Below are positions 1 to 6,629 of a DNA stretch of 19,964 bases, one piece after another. Position 1 is the stretch's first letter; every line of letters begins with the position of its first letter. The translations under genes were made by a program, and so were the position numbers. Source of the stretch: an uncultured Eubacteriales bacterium (lineage in GTDB: Bacteria; Bacillota; Clostridia; Oscillospirales; Acutalibacteraceae); assembly GCA_900313475.1 (NCBI GenBank), contig OMRJ01000001.1, forward strand, positions 1 to 19,964, written 5' to 3'. The notes under the pieces were generated by a model, which was not told the DNA's origin, did no database searches, and saw only the letters and a list, made by a program, of their open reading frames with translations.

Positions 1-840
1 GAGCGTACAATTTTTGTTTGTGACATTTTCTATGCAGCCGATTATTCTTTCAATGTAACGTCTTGAAAGAAATTCCTCCGCTTCCGGAGAATTAATACCC
101 CAATAAGCAAACATTTCTTCAAGCCAACCATGCTCTTCCTCGCGCTTTTCATACATATCGCTTCTGTACTTGGCAGTTTCCGACTCGGAACGCTTGCGTA
201 TAAAGTGATAATACTTCTTCGAGGTCACGGCCACACGATCTATATCTCTTACAACGCTTAAATTGAACGGAAAATCATCCCAGAAAGTCTGCGGAAAATA
301 GAGCTTGTTATCGAGAATATAGCTTGACAAATAAAGCTTATTCCACGGAGTGTAGAGCAGGTTTTTGTCGTACAGCTTATAAGCATTTTCCCTGAATTCT
401 TCCTTTGTGTTATAAACCGCATCGGAAAAAAACTGCTCCTGTACAAATTTTTCGGTATCGCTGTAATAAGTGTCAATATAATATCCGGCAACCACAAGCT
501 GAGAATTATTGCGCTCGGCAAGATTATACATATCCTCAAGCATTGTAGGCTCGGTCCAGTCGTCCGAATCCATAAAATACATATATTTGCCGACAGCCTT
601 ATCAATAGCGACATTTCTGGCACTCGGCGCGCCGCCGTTTTCTTTGTGAATGACCTTTATTCTGGGATCTTTTTTGGCATATTCGTCGCATATTTCACCG
701 CTTCGATCCTTGGTTCCGTCGTCAACACAGAAAAATTCCCAATCGGTAAGGGTCTGATTTTGTATGCTTTCGATTGCCATTCCTACATAATTCTCAACAC
801 CGTATACCGGCATTATTACACTTATTTTCACTTCACTCAT
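1..840 (-). CDS. Family 2 glycosyltransferase, 3' end cut by window edge
   Basis: The frame is open for 280 codons from ATG at 840 to base 1, so the C-terminus lies outside the window. The N-terminus is a GT-A fold: KISVIMPVYGVENYV (residues 5-19), the nucleotide-sugar motif CVDDGTKDRS (38-47, with D40/D41), GGAPSARNVAID (69-80), then the metal-binding DSDD (91-94) in YFMDSDDW. These are hallmarks of inverting GT2 enzymes that extend cell-surface polysaccharides. The ATG overlaps the TAA of glf by one base (TAATG), and AAGGAG lies about 11 nt upstream inside glf, so the two genes are translationally coupled. Pairing with UDP-galactopyranose mutase makes a galactofuranosyltransferase or another capsule/exopolysaccharide transferase plausible, but the acceptor and sugar cannot be read from the sequence. 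The family call is firm; the substrate is inference. Confidence 0.9.
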   Translation of the reverse strand, partial: MSEVKISVIMPVYGVENYVGMAIESIQNQTLTDWEFFCVDDGTKDRSGEICDEYAKKDPRIKVIHKENGGAPSARNVAIDKAVGKYMYFMDSDDWTEPTMLEDMYNLAERNNSQLVVAGYYIDTYYSDTEKFVQEQFFSDAVYNTKEEFRENAYKLYDKNLLYTPWNKLYLSSYILDNKLYFPQTFWDDFPFNLSVVRDIDRVAVTSKKYYHFIRKRSESETAKYRSDMYEKREEEHGWLEEMFAYWGINSPEAEEFLSRRYIERIIGCIENVTNKNCTL

Positions 841-1943
841 TATTTGCCGAACTCCTTATCGGTAAGCTCAAGTGCCGATGCAATGACCTTATCCATATCA
901 TAATACTTATACTCGGCGAGTCTGCCGCCGAATAGCATATTCTTTTTTTTCTCTGCCAAAGCCCTGTATTTTTGGAACAAAACGATATTTTTTTCATCGT
1001 TGATTGGATAATACGGCTCCATACCCTCTTTCCAGTCGACAGGATATTCGCGGGTTATAACCGTTTTATTGCTTTTTGCACTTTCAAAGTGCTTATGCTC
1101 TATTATACGGGTATAAGGAATTTCACGCTCCGTATAATTTACAACCGCAACGCCCTGATGGTTTTCCTCGTAGAGAATCTCGGTTTCAAACTTAAGACTG
1201 CGGTATTCAAGCTTGCCGAAACAATAATCAAACAACGAATCAAGCGTACCGGTATACAACACTTTTTCAGCCATACCGTCATATTTCTCACGGTCGGAGT
1301 TGTAATCGACGTTAAGTATAACGTCACATCCGTCAAACAGCTTGTCCGTAAGCACATTATATCCGCCGATCGGTATTCCCTGATAAGGGTCGTCGAAATA
1401 ATTGTTGTCATATATATAACGAACAGGGAGTCGTTTTATTATAAAGCTCGGAAGCTCGGTACAGCTCCTTCCCCACTGCTTTTCCGTGTATCCCTTGATG
1501 AGCTTGCGGTAGATATCCTCACCGACAAGGCTGATTGCCTGCTCTTCAAGGTTCTTAGGATCTCCCTTTATTACAGAACGCTGCTTATCTATTATTTCCT
1601 TTGCCTCGGCGGGTGTTCTTATTCCCCACATTTTGCTGAAGGTATTCATGTTAAAAGGCATATTGTACATTTCGCCCTTGTAGCAGGCCACGGGGGAGTT
1701 TGTATATCTGTTAAACTCGGCAAGAGAATTTACAAAATTCCAAACTCTCCTGTTTGAGGTATGAAAGATATGTGCTCCGTACTTATGTACATTTATGCCC
1801 TCAATATTTTCACAGTATATGTTACCTCCCATGTGCGGTCTTTTTTCAAGCACCAAACAGGTCTTACCGTTTTTGACCGCATGGAATGCAAATACGGCGG
1901 AAAAAAGCCCACTGCCGACCAACAGATAATTATACTTTTTCAT
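840..1943 (-). CDS. glf: UDP-galactopyranose mutase
   Basis: A flavoenzyme that interconverts UDP-galactopyranose and UDP-galactofuranose, the Galf donor for surface glycans; cytoplasmic. The 367-residue product has the usual family length. It opens with an FAD-binding Rossmann fold (LLVGSGLFSAV, GxGxxxA-like), then LVLEKRPHMGGN, and GINVHKYGAHIFHTSN, the conserved His-rich segment of Glf. RYTNSPVACYKGEMYNMPF and GYTEKQWGR are further family signatures. The ATG at 1943 is preceded by GAGGAG about 8 nt upstream, and a consensus promoter lies at 1979-2007. The stop codon overlaps the start of the downstream glycosyltransferase. Base composition is visibly more AT-rich than the housekeeping genes to the right, consistent with a surface-glycan island, though transfer is not proven. 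Confidence 0.95.
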   Translation of the reverse strand: MKKYNYLLVGSGLFSAVFAFHAVKNGKTCLVLEKRPHMGGNIYCENIEGINVHKYGAHIFHTSNRRVWNFVNSLAEFNRYTNSPVACYKGEMYNMPFNMNTFSKMWGIRTPAEAKEIIDKQRSVIKGDPKNLEEQAISLVGEDIYRKLIKGYTEKQWGRSCTELPSFIIKRLPVRYIYDNNYFDDPYQGIPIGGYNVLTDKLFDGCDVILNVDYNSDREKYDGMAEKVLYTGTLDSLFDYCFGKLEYRSLKFETEILYEENHQGVAVVNYTEREIPYTRIIEHKHFESAKSNKTVITREYPVDWKEGMEPYYPINDEKNIVLFQKYRALAEKKKNMLFGGRLAEYKYYDMDKVIASALELTDKEFGK

Positions 1944-1978
1944 ATGTTATCTCCTCACAATATGCAATACAATAAAAT

Positions 1979-2007
1979 GTTATATCGATCAAAACAGTAA
2001 TTGTCAA
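1979..2007 (-). promoter_or_regulatory. Sigma-A promoter of the glf-glycosyltransferase operon
   Basis: On the minus strand TTGACA (2007-2002) is followed by exactly 17 bases and TATAAC (1984-1979). The -35 is a perfect consensus and the -10 matches 5 of 6. Transcription would begin near 1972, leaving a leader of about 28 nt with the GAGGAG ribosome site of glf. Confidence 0.8.
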
Positions 2008-2139
2008 ATTAAATCAAGATATCAGCGGTTCTCTTAGCCGTCCTTGTCACCGTTTTTGACAGCGAAACCCGGCCGTCTATCTCTTCTCATAGCTGTGACA
2101 TAGGCAAAAAACCGTTACTGACCCGACAATTATACTTCG

Positions 2140-2404
2140 AACCGCTTTTACAGCAGCAAACGTGCTTGCACATAATCATGCTGTTACGTAGCCCCGCTCC
2201 GACAGAAACTGAGTTGTTGCGTAAGCGTCTTTTTCTTTAGTTGCTCAAAATCCACATCAATGCAGAATCGACTGTTTTCACGGTTCATACCGCCAGCTAT
2301 GACCACCGCGCTGCCCTTAACCATATAGTTAAAAAGCCTGTCTTGCCTACAGTCGAAACCAAGATATCGGCATTTATACAGATTTCCTTAATAGCGTGCA
2401 GTTT
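2140..2404 (-). pseudogene. folD: Decayed 3' remnant of folD (methylene-THF dehydrogenase/cyclohydrolase)
   Basis: Three minus-strand reading frames in succession rebuild the C-terminal third of FolD. Frame one (from about 2404) reads IKEICINADILVSTVGKTGF, matching the family motif ADILVSAVGKPGF. After a shift near 2325 it reads MVKGSAVVIAGGMNRENS then RFCIDVDFEQ, matching MVKPGAVVIDVGxxR...GDVDF. After another shift near 2220 it reads NSVSVGAGLRNSMIMCKH, a worn version of TPVPGGVGPMTRAMLMKNT. The first roughly 200 residues of the family are absent: the sequence turns non-FolD abruptly just above 2404. With at least two frameshifts and no start it cannot be functional. The identification comes from recalled family motifs, not a search. 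Confidence 0.82.
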
Positions 2405-2418
2405 CCAACTATACATAA

Positions 2419-2447
2419 ATTATACTGTTCGTAAATTGAAAAGTCAA
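2419..2447 (-). promoter_or_regulatory. Strong sigma-A-type promoter reading into the folD remnant
   Basis: TTGACT (2447-2442), 17-base spacer, TATAAT (2424-2419) on the minus strand: 5/6 and 6/6 matches. The predicted start near 2412 lies just before the folD scar, and no intact gene follows until glf about 470 nt further on. It may be a surviving promoter of a lost gene, or a distal promoter giving glf a long leader. Confidence 0.65.
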
Positions 2448-2457
2448 TACAAATAAG

Positions 2458-2495
2458 AACTCTGCATGTAGAGTTTTGCAGAATTTTGTAGAGTT
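2458..2495. repeat. Three AACTCT/AGAGTT boxes upstream of the 2419-2447 promoter
   Basis: AACTCT (2458-2463) and AGAGTT (2470-2475) form a perfect 6-bp inverted repeat around GCATGT. A third AGAGTT lies at 2490-2495, so TGTAGAGTT recurs at 2467-2475 and 2487-2495 with a 20-bp period, about two helical turns. The boxes lie immediately upstream of the -35 of the minus-strand promoter, where activator or repressor sites are expected. Confidence 0.5.
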
Positions 2496-2599
2496 GCAAT
2501 AGATGAGAGACCGGAAATAAAAAAATGATAGAAAAAAGCGATTGAGTTCGTTAGAATATAGTCACCGCAACAAAACATAACGAGAGGATCTCAATCACA

Positions 2600-2762
2600 A
2601 TGGAAAGTACAACACGAAACAAATGTTCTTTACCACATGAAATCTCAACAAAAAACAAATTCAGTCAAACTATACAGACAAACAAAGGATATCGGATTTG
2701 TGTGTCGGCGATATCACATATTAAATGCGTCATTGTCGTGGCTGAAAAACCGTATTTTATGA
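2600..2762 (+). pseudogene. 5' stub of an IS transposase (helix-turn-helix part), frameshifted
   Basis: The ATG at 2600 follows GAGAGG at 10 nt spacing and starts MESTTRNKCSLPHEISTK. One frame further on the DNA reads NSVKLYRQTKDIGFVCRRYH then ILNASLSWLKNR before a TGA at 2760-2762. Joined, these look like the N-terminal helix-turn-helix segment of IS transposases common in Clostridia (HEISTK.NAVKLYR...FVCRRYHISKASL.RW). One frameshift lies between about 2650 and 2670. The DDE catalytic domain is missing altogether, and the araC gene begins about 80 bp beyond. The IS family (IS3/IS481-like) is a recollection of motif style and is not certain. Confidence 0.65.
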
Positions 2763-2826
2763 ATGCTTCACGCTTTTTAAGTTTCGGTTTTGCGTCTGCC
2801 AGGTTTTACGAAAAGCACGGCGCATT

Positions 2827-2851
2827 CTGCGGAAGGACGTTTATTCCGCAG
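2827..2851 (-). terminator. Hairpin over the araC stop codon, weak terminator candidate
   Basis: CTGCGGAA (2827-2834) and TTCCGCAG (2844-2851) form a perfect 8-bp stem with a 9-nt loop that includes the TAA of the AraC-family gene. No good T-tract follows on the minus strand, so it may protect the 3' end rather than terminate. Confidence 0.35.
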
Positions 2852-3731
2852 TGTCCGTTTTCGCGATGTTTTTTCTGTACTGCTTCGGCGCGCGCCCCAT
2901 GTGCCGTCTGAACACGTTTATGAAGTGACTGGGTGACGAAAATCCCATTTCCATGGAAATGTCCGTTATGCTTTTGCCTGTTGTGAGTAAAAGTCTTTGA
3001 GCTTCGTTTATGCGCAGATAGTTGATGTATTCCTTAAAGCTCATGTTCATCATCTGCTTGAAGGTACGCGAAAAATAACTGTAGCTGACTTTGTATCTTT
3101 TTGCAAGCTCACGTTCGTCGCATGAGGTAAAGTTTTGATTCACATAGTCAATAATATTATCCATAATGCCGTAAAGACTGCCCGAACCGACCGTGTATTT
3201 TATTTCGACGCCCAGATCGGAGAGACAACCCACCACGTGACCGAATATTTTGAGAACATCTCCGCGCAGCAAAAGCTCATAGCCTACGGGACGGTTTTTC
3301 CACGCGGACACCGCGTCGGCGACAAGGGCGCCTATACCGGCTTCGGAAACAAAAGACGCGGGAAACACGCGCGGATGAGTTGACGAAGAATTTAAGAACG
3401 GCAGAACATAACGCGTTTCCTTTGCGGAGCCGTTTGACGCCCAGAGAATCTCGGGATTAAATTTTATTACATAATATCTGCTCTCGGGTGCTGCCGATTC
3501 GAGTCTGTGGCTTTCTTTCGAGTTTATTATGATAAGCTCTCCCTCGTTAAAGGCGTACTCTTTGCCGTTGAGCCATACACGCAGCTTTCCGTCATAGAGA
3601 TACAGCAGCTCCACATAATCGTGAAAATGAGCGTAGAGATCGGGCGAATCGCTCCGTTTTTTCAGATCGAGGCATTCAACGGGAGCCGTTACACCGTCCA
3701 CCGTAGCAGCTTTTTCACAGATAGTTTCCAT
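2841..3731 (-). CDS. AraC-family transcriptional regulator
   Basis: A DNA-binding regulator of about 296 residues with the usual two-part layout. The N-terminal ~150 residues form a cupin-like sensor (HFHDYVELLYLYDGKLRVWL, EGELIIINSKESHRLES). The C-terminal ~100 residues are the double helix-turn-helix: ELAKRYKVSYSYFSRTFKQ, the linker FKEYINYLRINEAQRLL, and SITDISMEMGFSSPSHFINV with F..R..G.AP..YR. Two ATGs are adjacent (3734 and 3731). GAGGG sits only 3 nt before the first and 6 nt before the second, so 3731 is preferred. The gene is divergent from the ThuA-like gene with about 118 bp between start codons. That arrangement usually means the regulator controls its divergent neighbour; the inducer is unknown, perhaps a sugar. 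Confidence 0.92.
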   Translation of the reverse strand: METICEKAATVDGVTAPVECLDLKKRSDSPDLYAHFHDYVELLYLYDGKLRVWLNGKEYAFNEGELIIINSKESHRLESAAPESRYYVIKFNPEILWASNGSAKETRYVLPFLNSSSTHPRVFPASFVSEAGIGALVADAVSAWKNRPVGYELLLRGDVLKIFGHVVGCLSDLGVEIKYTVGSGSLYGIMDNIIDYVNQNFTSCDERELAKRYKVSYSYFSRTFKQMMNMSFKEYINYLRINEAQRLLLTTGKSITDISMEMGFSSPSHFINVFRRHMGRAPKQYRKNIAKTDTAE

Positions 3732-3765
3732 CATTATCCCTCTTTCCGCAATTTTTTACAAAAAA

Positions 3766-3831
3766 ACTCTAAATTTATAATAGCAAAAAGTCAATTAAAA
3801 TGCTACACTTAATTTGTAAAAAAAGTGTAAC
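3766..3831. promoter_or_regulatory. Divergent promoter region with inverted repeat (araC / thuA-like)
   Basis: TACACTT (3804-3810) and AAGTGTA (3823-3829) are perfect inverted arms separated by 12 bp. The left arm overlaps an extended -10 (TGCTACACT, 3801-3809) facing the ThuA-like gene. In the other direction TTGACT (3794-3789), 17 bp, TAGAGT (3771-3766) could drive the regulator. The inverted repeat is a natural operator candidate for the adjacent AraC-family protein, but binding is inferred. Confidence 0.45.
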
Positions 3832-3849
3832 AAAGAGAGGTTAACAAAC

Positions 3850-4572
3850 ATGATAAGAGTTCTCGTATGGAACGAATACATTCACGAAAAAGATCCGAAC
3901 AACGCTTCGTCGACGGTGTATCCTCACGGCATACACAACGCAATTGCCGGTTTTCTCGGCAAAGAGGAGGATATCGAGGTGACGACCGCGACGCTCGACG
4001 ACGAAAACTGCGGCATAACGGACGAGGTTCTGAAAAACACCGACGTTATAATCTGGTGGGGACACTGCGGACACGACAGAGTTCCCGACGTGGTTGCGCA
4101 AAAGGTTCATGAGGCCGTGCTCAACGGAATGGGCGCCGTCTTTCTTCATTCTGCCCACAAATCGAAGCCGTTCATGCGCCTTATGGGTACCTCGTGTTCT
4201 CTCATCTGGCGCGAGAGCGGCGACACGGAGCGCGTGTGGGTATCAAAGCCGTCGCACCCGATAGCGGCAGGCATCGACACCTGCTTTGAGCTTGAGGCGG
4301 ACGAGACTTACGGCGAGCCGTTCGGCATTCCCAATCCCGACGATATCGTCTTTATGGGATGGTATTCGGGCGGAGAGGTTTTCCGTTCGGGCGTTACGTT
4401 CACGCGCGACAACGGCAGGATTTTCTATTTTCAACCCGGACATGAGACTTTCCCGACTTTTTACGACCCGAACGTGCAGAGAGTGATTCTCAACGCCGTC
4501 CGCTGGGCAAAGCCCGACGTTCGCACGGAGAATGTTATGGACTGTCCCAATCCTCCGAGCAGAAATAAATGA
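3850..4572 (+). CDS. ThuA-like (trehalose utilization family) protein
   Basis: A 240-residue cytoplasmic protein of the ThuA family, a class I glutamine-amidotransferase-like fold linked to sugar catabolism; the reaction is not settled for most members. Recognisable parts are the first strand IRVLVWNEYIHEK, VYPHGIHNAIAGFL, the conserved turn DVIIWWGHCGHDRVPDVV (residues ~65-82), GMGAVFLHSAHKSKPFMRLMG (~93-113), HPIAAGIDTCFELEADETYGEPF, and the end strand GRIFYFQPGHETFPTFYDPNVQRVI. No signal peptide is present. The ATG at 3850 follows GAGAGG at 9 nt. It is transcribed away from an AraC-family regulator, its likely controller. No hairpin terminator is seen before the acetate kinase promoter, so some read-through into ackA is possible. 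Confidence 0.85.
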   Translation: MIRVLVWNEYIHEKDPNNASSTVYPHGIHNAIAGFLGKEEDIEVTTATLDDENCGITDEVLKNTDVIIWWGHCGHDRVPDVVAQKVHEAVLNGMGAVFLHSAHKSKPFMRLMGTSCSLIWRESGDTERVWVSKPSHPIAAGIDTCFELEADETYGEPFGIPNPDDIVFMGWYSGGEVFRSGVTFTRDNGRIFYFQPGHETFPTFYDPNVQRVILNAVRWAKPDVRTENVMDCPNPPSRNK

Positions 4573-4617
4573 GCGTACATTTTTGATACAAAAAGCAAAA
4601 AAATATAAAATTCGCCG

Positions 4618-4646
4618 TTGATATCCTGTTTGCAGTGTGATAGAAT
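4618..4646 (+). promoter_or_regulatory. Sigma-A promoter of ackA
   Basis: TTGATA (4618-4623), 17-bp spacer, TAGAAT (4641-4646): 5/6 matches in each box. Transcription would start near 4653, giving a leader of about 38 nt with GAAGGA before the ackA ATG. Confidence 0.75.
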
Positions 4647-4690
4647 GTTGAAAGCAAATAAAAAAACAAGTAAAGAAGGACGCAAAAAGC

Positions 4691-5899
4691 ATGAAAGAAC
4701 TTGTAATAAACTGCGGAAGTTCATCACTCAAATACACAGTGTTTGAAATGCCGGAGGGAAAAGAACTCTGCAACGGTATTTTCGAGCAGCTTACAACGGA
4801 TCTGCCCACCTTCACTCACAAGCTGCCCGACGCAAACGGCGGAATGCGTAAGGTTAAGAACAAAGAAGCAATGTCTGCGCAGTCCGACCATGCGGACGCA
4901 ATAAAGGTGCTTGTTTCAACTCTCACCGACGAAAAGCTCGGTGTTATGTCCGACATCGGAGAGATCAAGGCAGTGGGACACAGGGTTCTGCACGGCGGCA
5001 GCAAATTCAGCGGTTCGGTTAAAGTGACGGAGGCTGTCAAAGAGGCAATCAAAGAGTGCATTCCGCTCGGGCCTCTCCACAACCCCGCAAACCTTAAGGG
5101 AATAAACGCATTCGAGGCGCTTCTTCCGGGTGTTCCGCAGGTTGCCGTTTTCGACACGGCTTTCCACCAGACAATGCCCGACTATTCATATATGTATGCG
5201 CTTCCGTACAAATATTACGAGGAGGACGGCATCCGCCGCTACGGCTTCCACGGAACATCGCACAGATATGTCAGCGCAAGATGCATCGATCTGCTCGGCT
5301 CACCCGAACACAGCAGGATAGTTTCCTGCCACCTCGGCAACGGTTCTTCGATTTCCGCAGTGGTCGACGGCAAATGTCTTGACACCACAATGGGACTCAC
5401 TCCCCTTGAGGGCATCATGATGGGAACGCGCTGCGGCTCCGTAGACCCGGCTATAGTCACCACCGTAATGAAAAAATACAACCTCACACCCGACGAAATG
5501 GACACCGTGATGAACAAAAAGAGCGGCATGCTCGGCATCACCGGCGACACGAGCGACAATCGCACAATAGAGCAGCGCGCAAAGCAGGGTGACGCGAGAG
5601 CAAAGCTTGTTGAGAATATGTTCTGTCACCAGCTTGTTAAATACATCGGCGGCTTCGCGGCTGCAATGGGCGGCGTCGACGCAGTCATCTTTACGGGCGG
5701 CATCGGCGAAAACAACCCGCAGTACAGGACGCGCATCGCCGAAAAGCTCGCGTTCCTCGGCGTTACGATCGATGAGGAAAAGAACGCTCTGCGCGGCGAA
5801 GAAGCGGATATCACAACTCCCGACAGCAAGGTAAAGCTCTTTGTAATACCCACAAACGAGGAGCTTATGATAGCAAGGGATACCTACGACCTGATATAA
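4691..5899 (+). CDS. ackA: Acetate kinase
   Basis: Catalyses acetyl phosphate + ADP to acetate + ATP, the substrate-level ATP step of fermentation; cytoplasmic. At 402 residues it is of normal family length. It carries the ASKHA-fold motifs in order: VINCGSSSLKYTVFEM (residues ~4-19), GHRVLHGG (~98-105), VFDTAFHQTMP, YGFHGTSHRYVS (signature 2), SCHLGNGSSISAV, MMGTRCGSVDPAI, and FTGGIGENNPQYR near the C-terminus. The ATG at 4691 follows GAAGGA at about 10 nt. It has its own promoter and a strong terminator, so it is a single-gene unit. The usual partner phosphotransacetylase (pta) is not adjacent and must lie elsewhere if present. Confidence 0.98.
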   Translation: MKELVINCGSSSLKYTVFEMPEGKELCNGIFEQLTTDLPTFTHKLPDANGGMRKVKNKEAMSAQSDHADAIKVLVSTLTDEKLGVMSDIGEIKAVGHRVLHGGSKFSGSVKVTEAVKEAIKECIPLGPLHNPANLKGINAFEALLPGVPQVAVFDTAFHQTMPDYSYMYALPYKYYEEDGIRRYGFHGTSHRYVSARCIDLLGSPEHSRIVSCHLGNGSSISAVVDGKCLDTTMGLTPLEGIMMGTRCGSVDPAIVTTVMKKYNLTPDEMDTVMNKKSGMLGITGDTSDNRTIEQRAKQGDARAKLVENMFCHQLVKYIGGFAAAMGGVDAVIFTGGIGENNPQYRTRIAEKLAFLGVTIDEEKNALRGEEADITTPDSKVKLFVIPTNEELMIARDTYDLI

Positions 5900-5912
5900 A
5901 ACAAACAAAAAC

Positions 5913-5958
5913 ACGGCAGTATTTGACACGGTCGAATACTGCCGTATTCTGTGTTTTT
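5913..5958 (+). terminator. Intrinsic terminator of ackA
   Basis: ACGGCAGTATT (5913-5923) pairs perfectly with AATACTGCCGT (5935-5945), an 11-bp stem with an 11-nt loop. It is followed by ATTCTGTGTTTTT. Flanking AAAACAC/GTGTTTT could lengthen the stem. Confidence 0.85.
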
Positions 5959-5976
5959 GAGAGAAAAACGAACCGG

Positions 5977-6158
5977 TTTGCCGAAGGGCGCGCTGTCACA
6001 TTCGGTGAAACGGCAAAACAGAAAAGGGAATGAAAAAAAGCGATGACCTTATAAAAAAGATCAACGCTTTTGCATGATATGTTAACGGGAATGCAAATCC
6101 GAAAGACTGCGATAATCGCATAAGCTTGCTCCGCAACGGATTTGTGCCGTGTATCCCG
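5977..6158. other. Structured intergenic stretch, candidate ncRNA or zapA 3' region
   Basis: No gene is visible between the ackA terminator and zapA, but the DNA is rich in inverted repeats. TTTGCCG (5977-5983) pairs with CGGCAAA (6011-6017). A nested set lies at 6086-6158: CGGGA/TCCCG (6086-6090 with 6154-6158), CAAATCCG/CGGATTTG (6094-6101 with 6137-6144) and TGCGA/TCGCA (6108-6112 with 6116-6120). The nested block lies between the zapA stop and the minus-strand terminator at 6033-6070, so on that strand it would form the 3' part of the zapA transcript or a small RNA processed from it. No known RNA family is recognised. Confidence 0.4.
6033..6070 (-). terminator. Intrinsic terminator on the minus strand downstream of zapA
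   Basis: On the minus strand AAAGCGTTGATC (6070-6059) pairs with GGTCATCGCTTT (6048-6037), 10 of 12 Watson-Crick positions, and ends in a run of seven T (6039-6033). It would end the typA/zapA transcript about 150 nt after the zapA stop. Confidence 0.65.
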
Positions 6159-6203
6159 TCGGCTTGTGTTATTTGCCCTTGCCGGCGGTAATTCCGAATT
6201 GAA

Positions 6204-6536
6204 TCAGTTTTGTTTTGCCTTGAGCTTTTCCTTCAGACGTTCGTTCTCGCGCTTAAGACGGTCGCGTTCGGTCATGGCTGATTCCGCGTCGGCAAGGTAA
6301 CTGCCTATCTCGGCTTTGAGCTTTGTCGCTTCTGCAGTGGATTCCTTTGCTTCATCGGCGTAGCCGAGGGCGGCAAGGATAAGTCCCTGTGTGAGTGATA
6401 CTCTGCCGGAGCTCATTATTTCGTCGAGCGAGGCGTTGAGGTCATTTGCAAGGGCAATGATGACCTCCGCCGGTTTGTCCGAAATTATGGTGTAGGTCTG
6501 TTTTCTTATTGTGACGTTAACCTTACTTTTGTCCAT
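6204..6536 (-). CDS. zapA: Cell division protein ZapA
   Basis: A small FtsZ-associated protein (110 residues, typical length) that bundles protofilaments and stabilises the Z-ring. The N-terminal half is the ZapA fold: NVTIRKQTYTIISDKPAEVI and then a helix with LANDLNASLDEIM and SLTQGLILAALGYADE. Residues ~65-108 are a charged heptad-like helix (TERDRLKRENERLKEKLK) expected to form the dimer/tetramer coiled coil. The ATG at 6536 follows GAGGAG about 11 nt upstream. It lies 91 bp downstream of typA on the same strand. No good promoter is seen in the gap, so it may be co-transcribed with typA. Confidence 0.93.
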   Translation of the reverse strand: MDKSKVNVTIRKQTYTIISDKPAEVIIALANDLNASLDEIMSSGRVSLTQGLILAALGYADEAKESTAEATKLKAEIGSYLADAESAMTERDRLKRENERLKEKLKAKQN

Positions 6537-6583
6537 TTTTTGCTTCGCTCCTCTGTATTTTTTATATAGAAACGCCTTGACGC

Positions 6584-6629
6584 CCGTGCGGCGGCATCTG
6601 ACGGACGCAGCCGCACGGCGGTTTTTTTT
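6584..6629 (+). terminator. Terminator-like hairpin facing plus strand between typA and zapA
   Basis: CCGTGCGGC (6584-6592) pairs perfectly with GCCGCACGG (6610-6618), followed on the plus strand by CGG and eight T (6622-6629). The T-run overlaps the typA stop codon. In the minus direction, in which both flanking genes run, there is no T-tract after the stem, so the element is oriented to stop transcription antisense to them. Confidence 0.65.

Noticed and set aside
972..1757. 261-codon plus-strand open frame
   Set aside because: Lies fully antisense to glf, whose motifs are unmistakable; hydrophobic low-information translation and no ribosome site.
2241..2456. 71-codon plus-strand open frame in the gap
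   Set aside because: Antisense to the folD fossil; no ribosome site and no recognisable motif.
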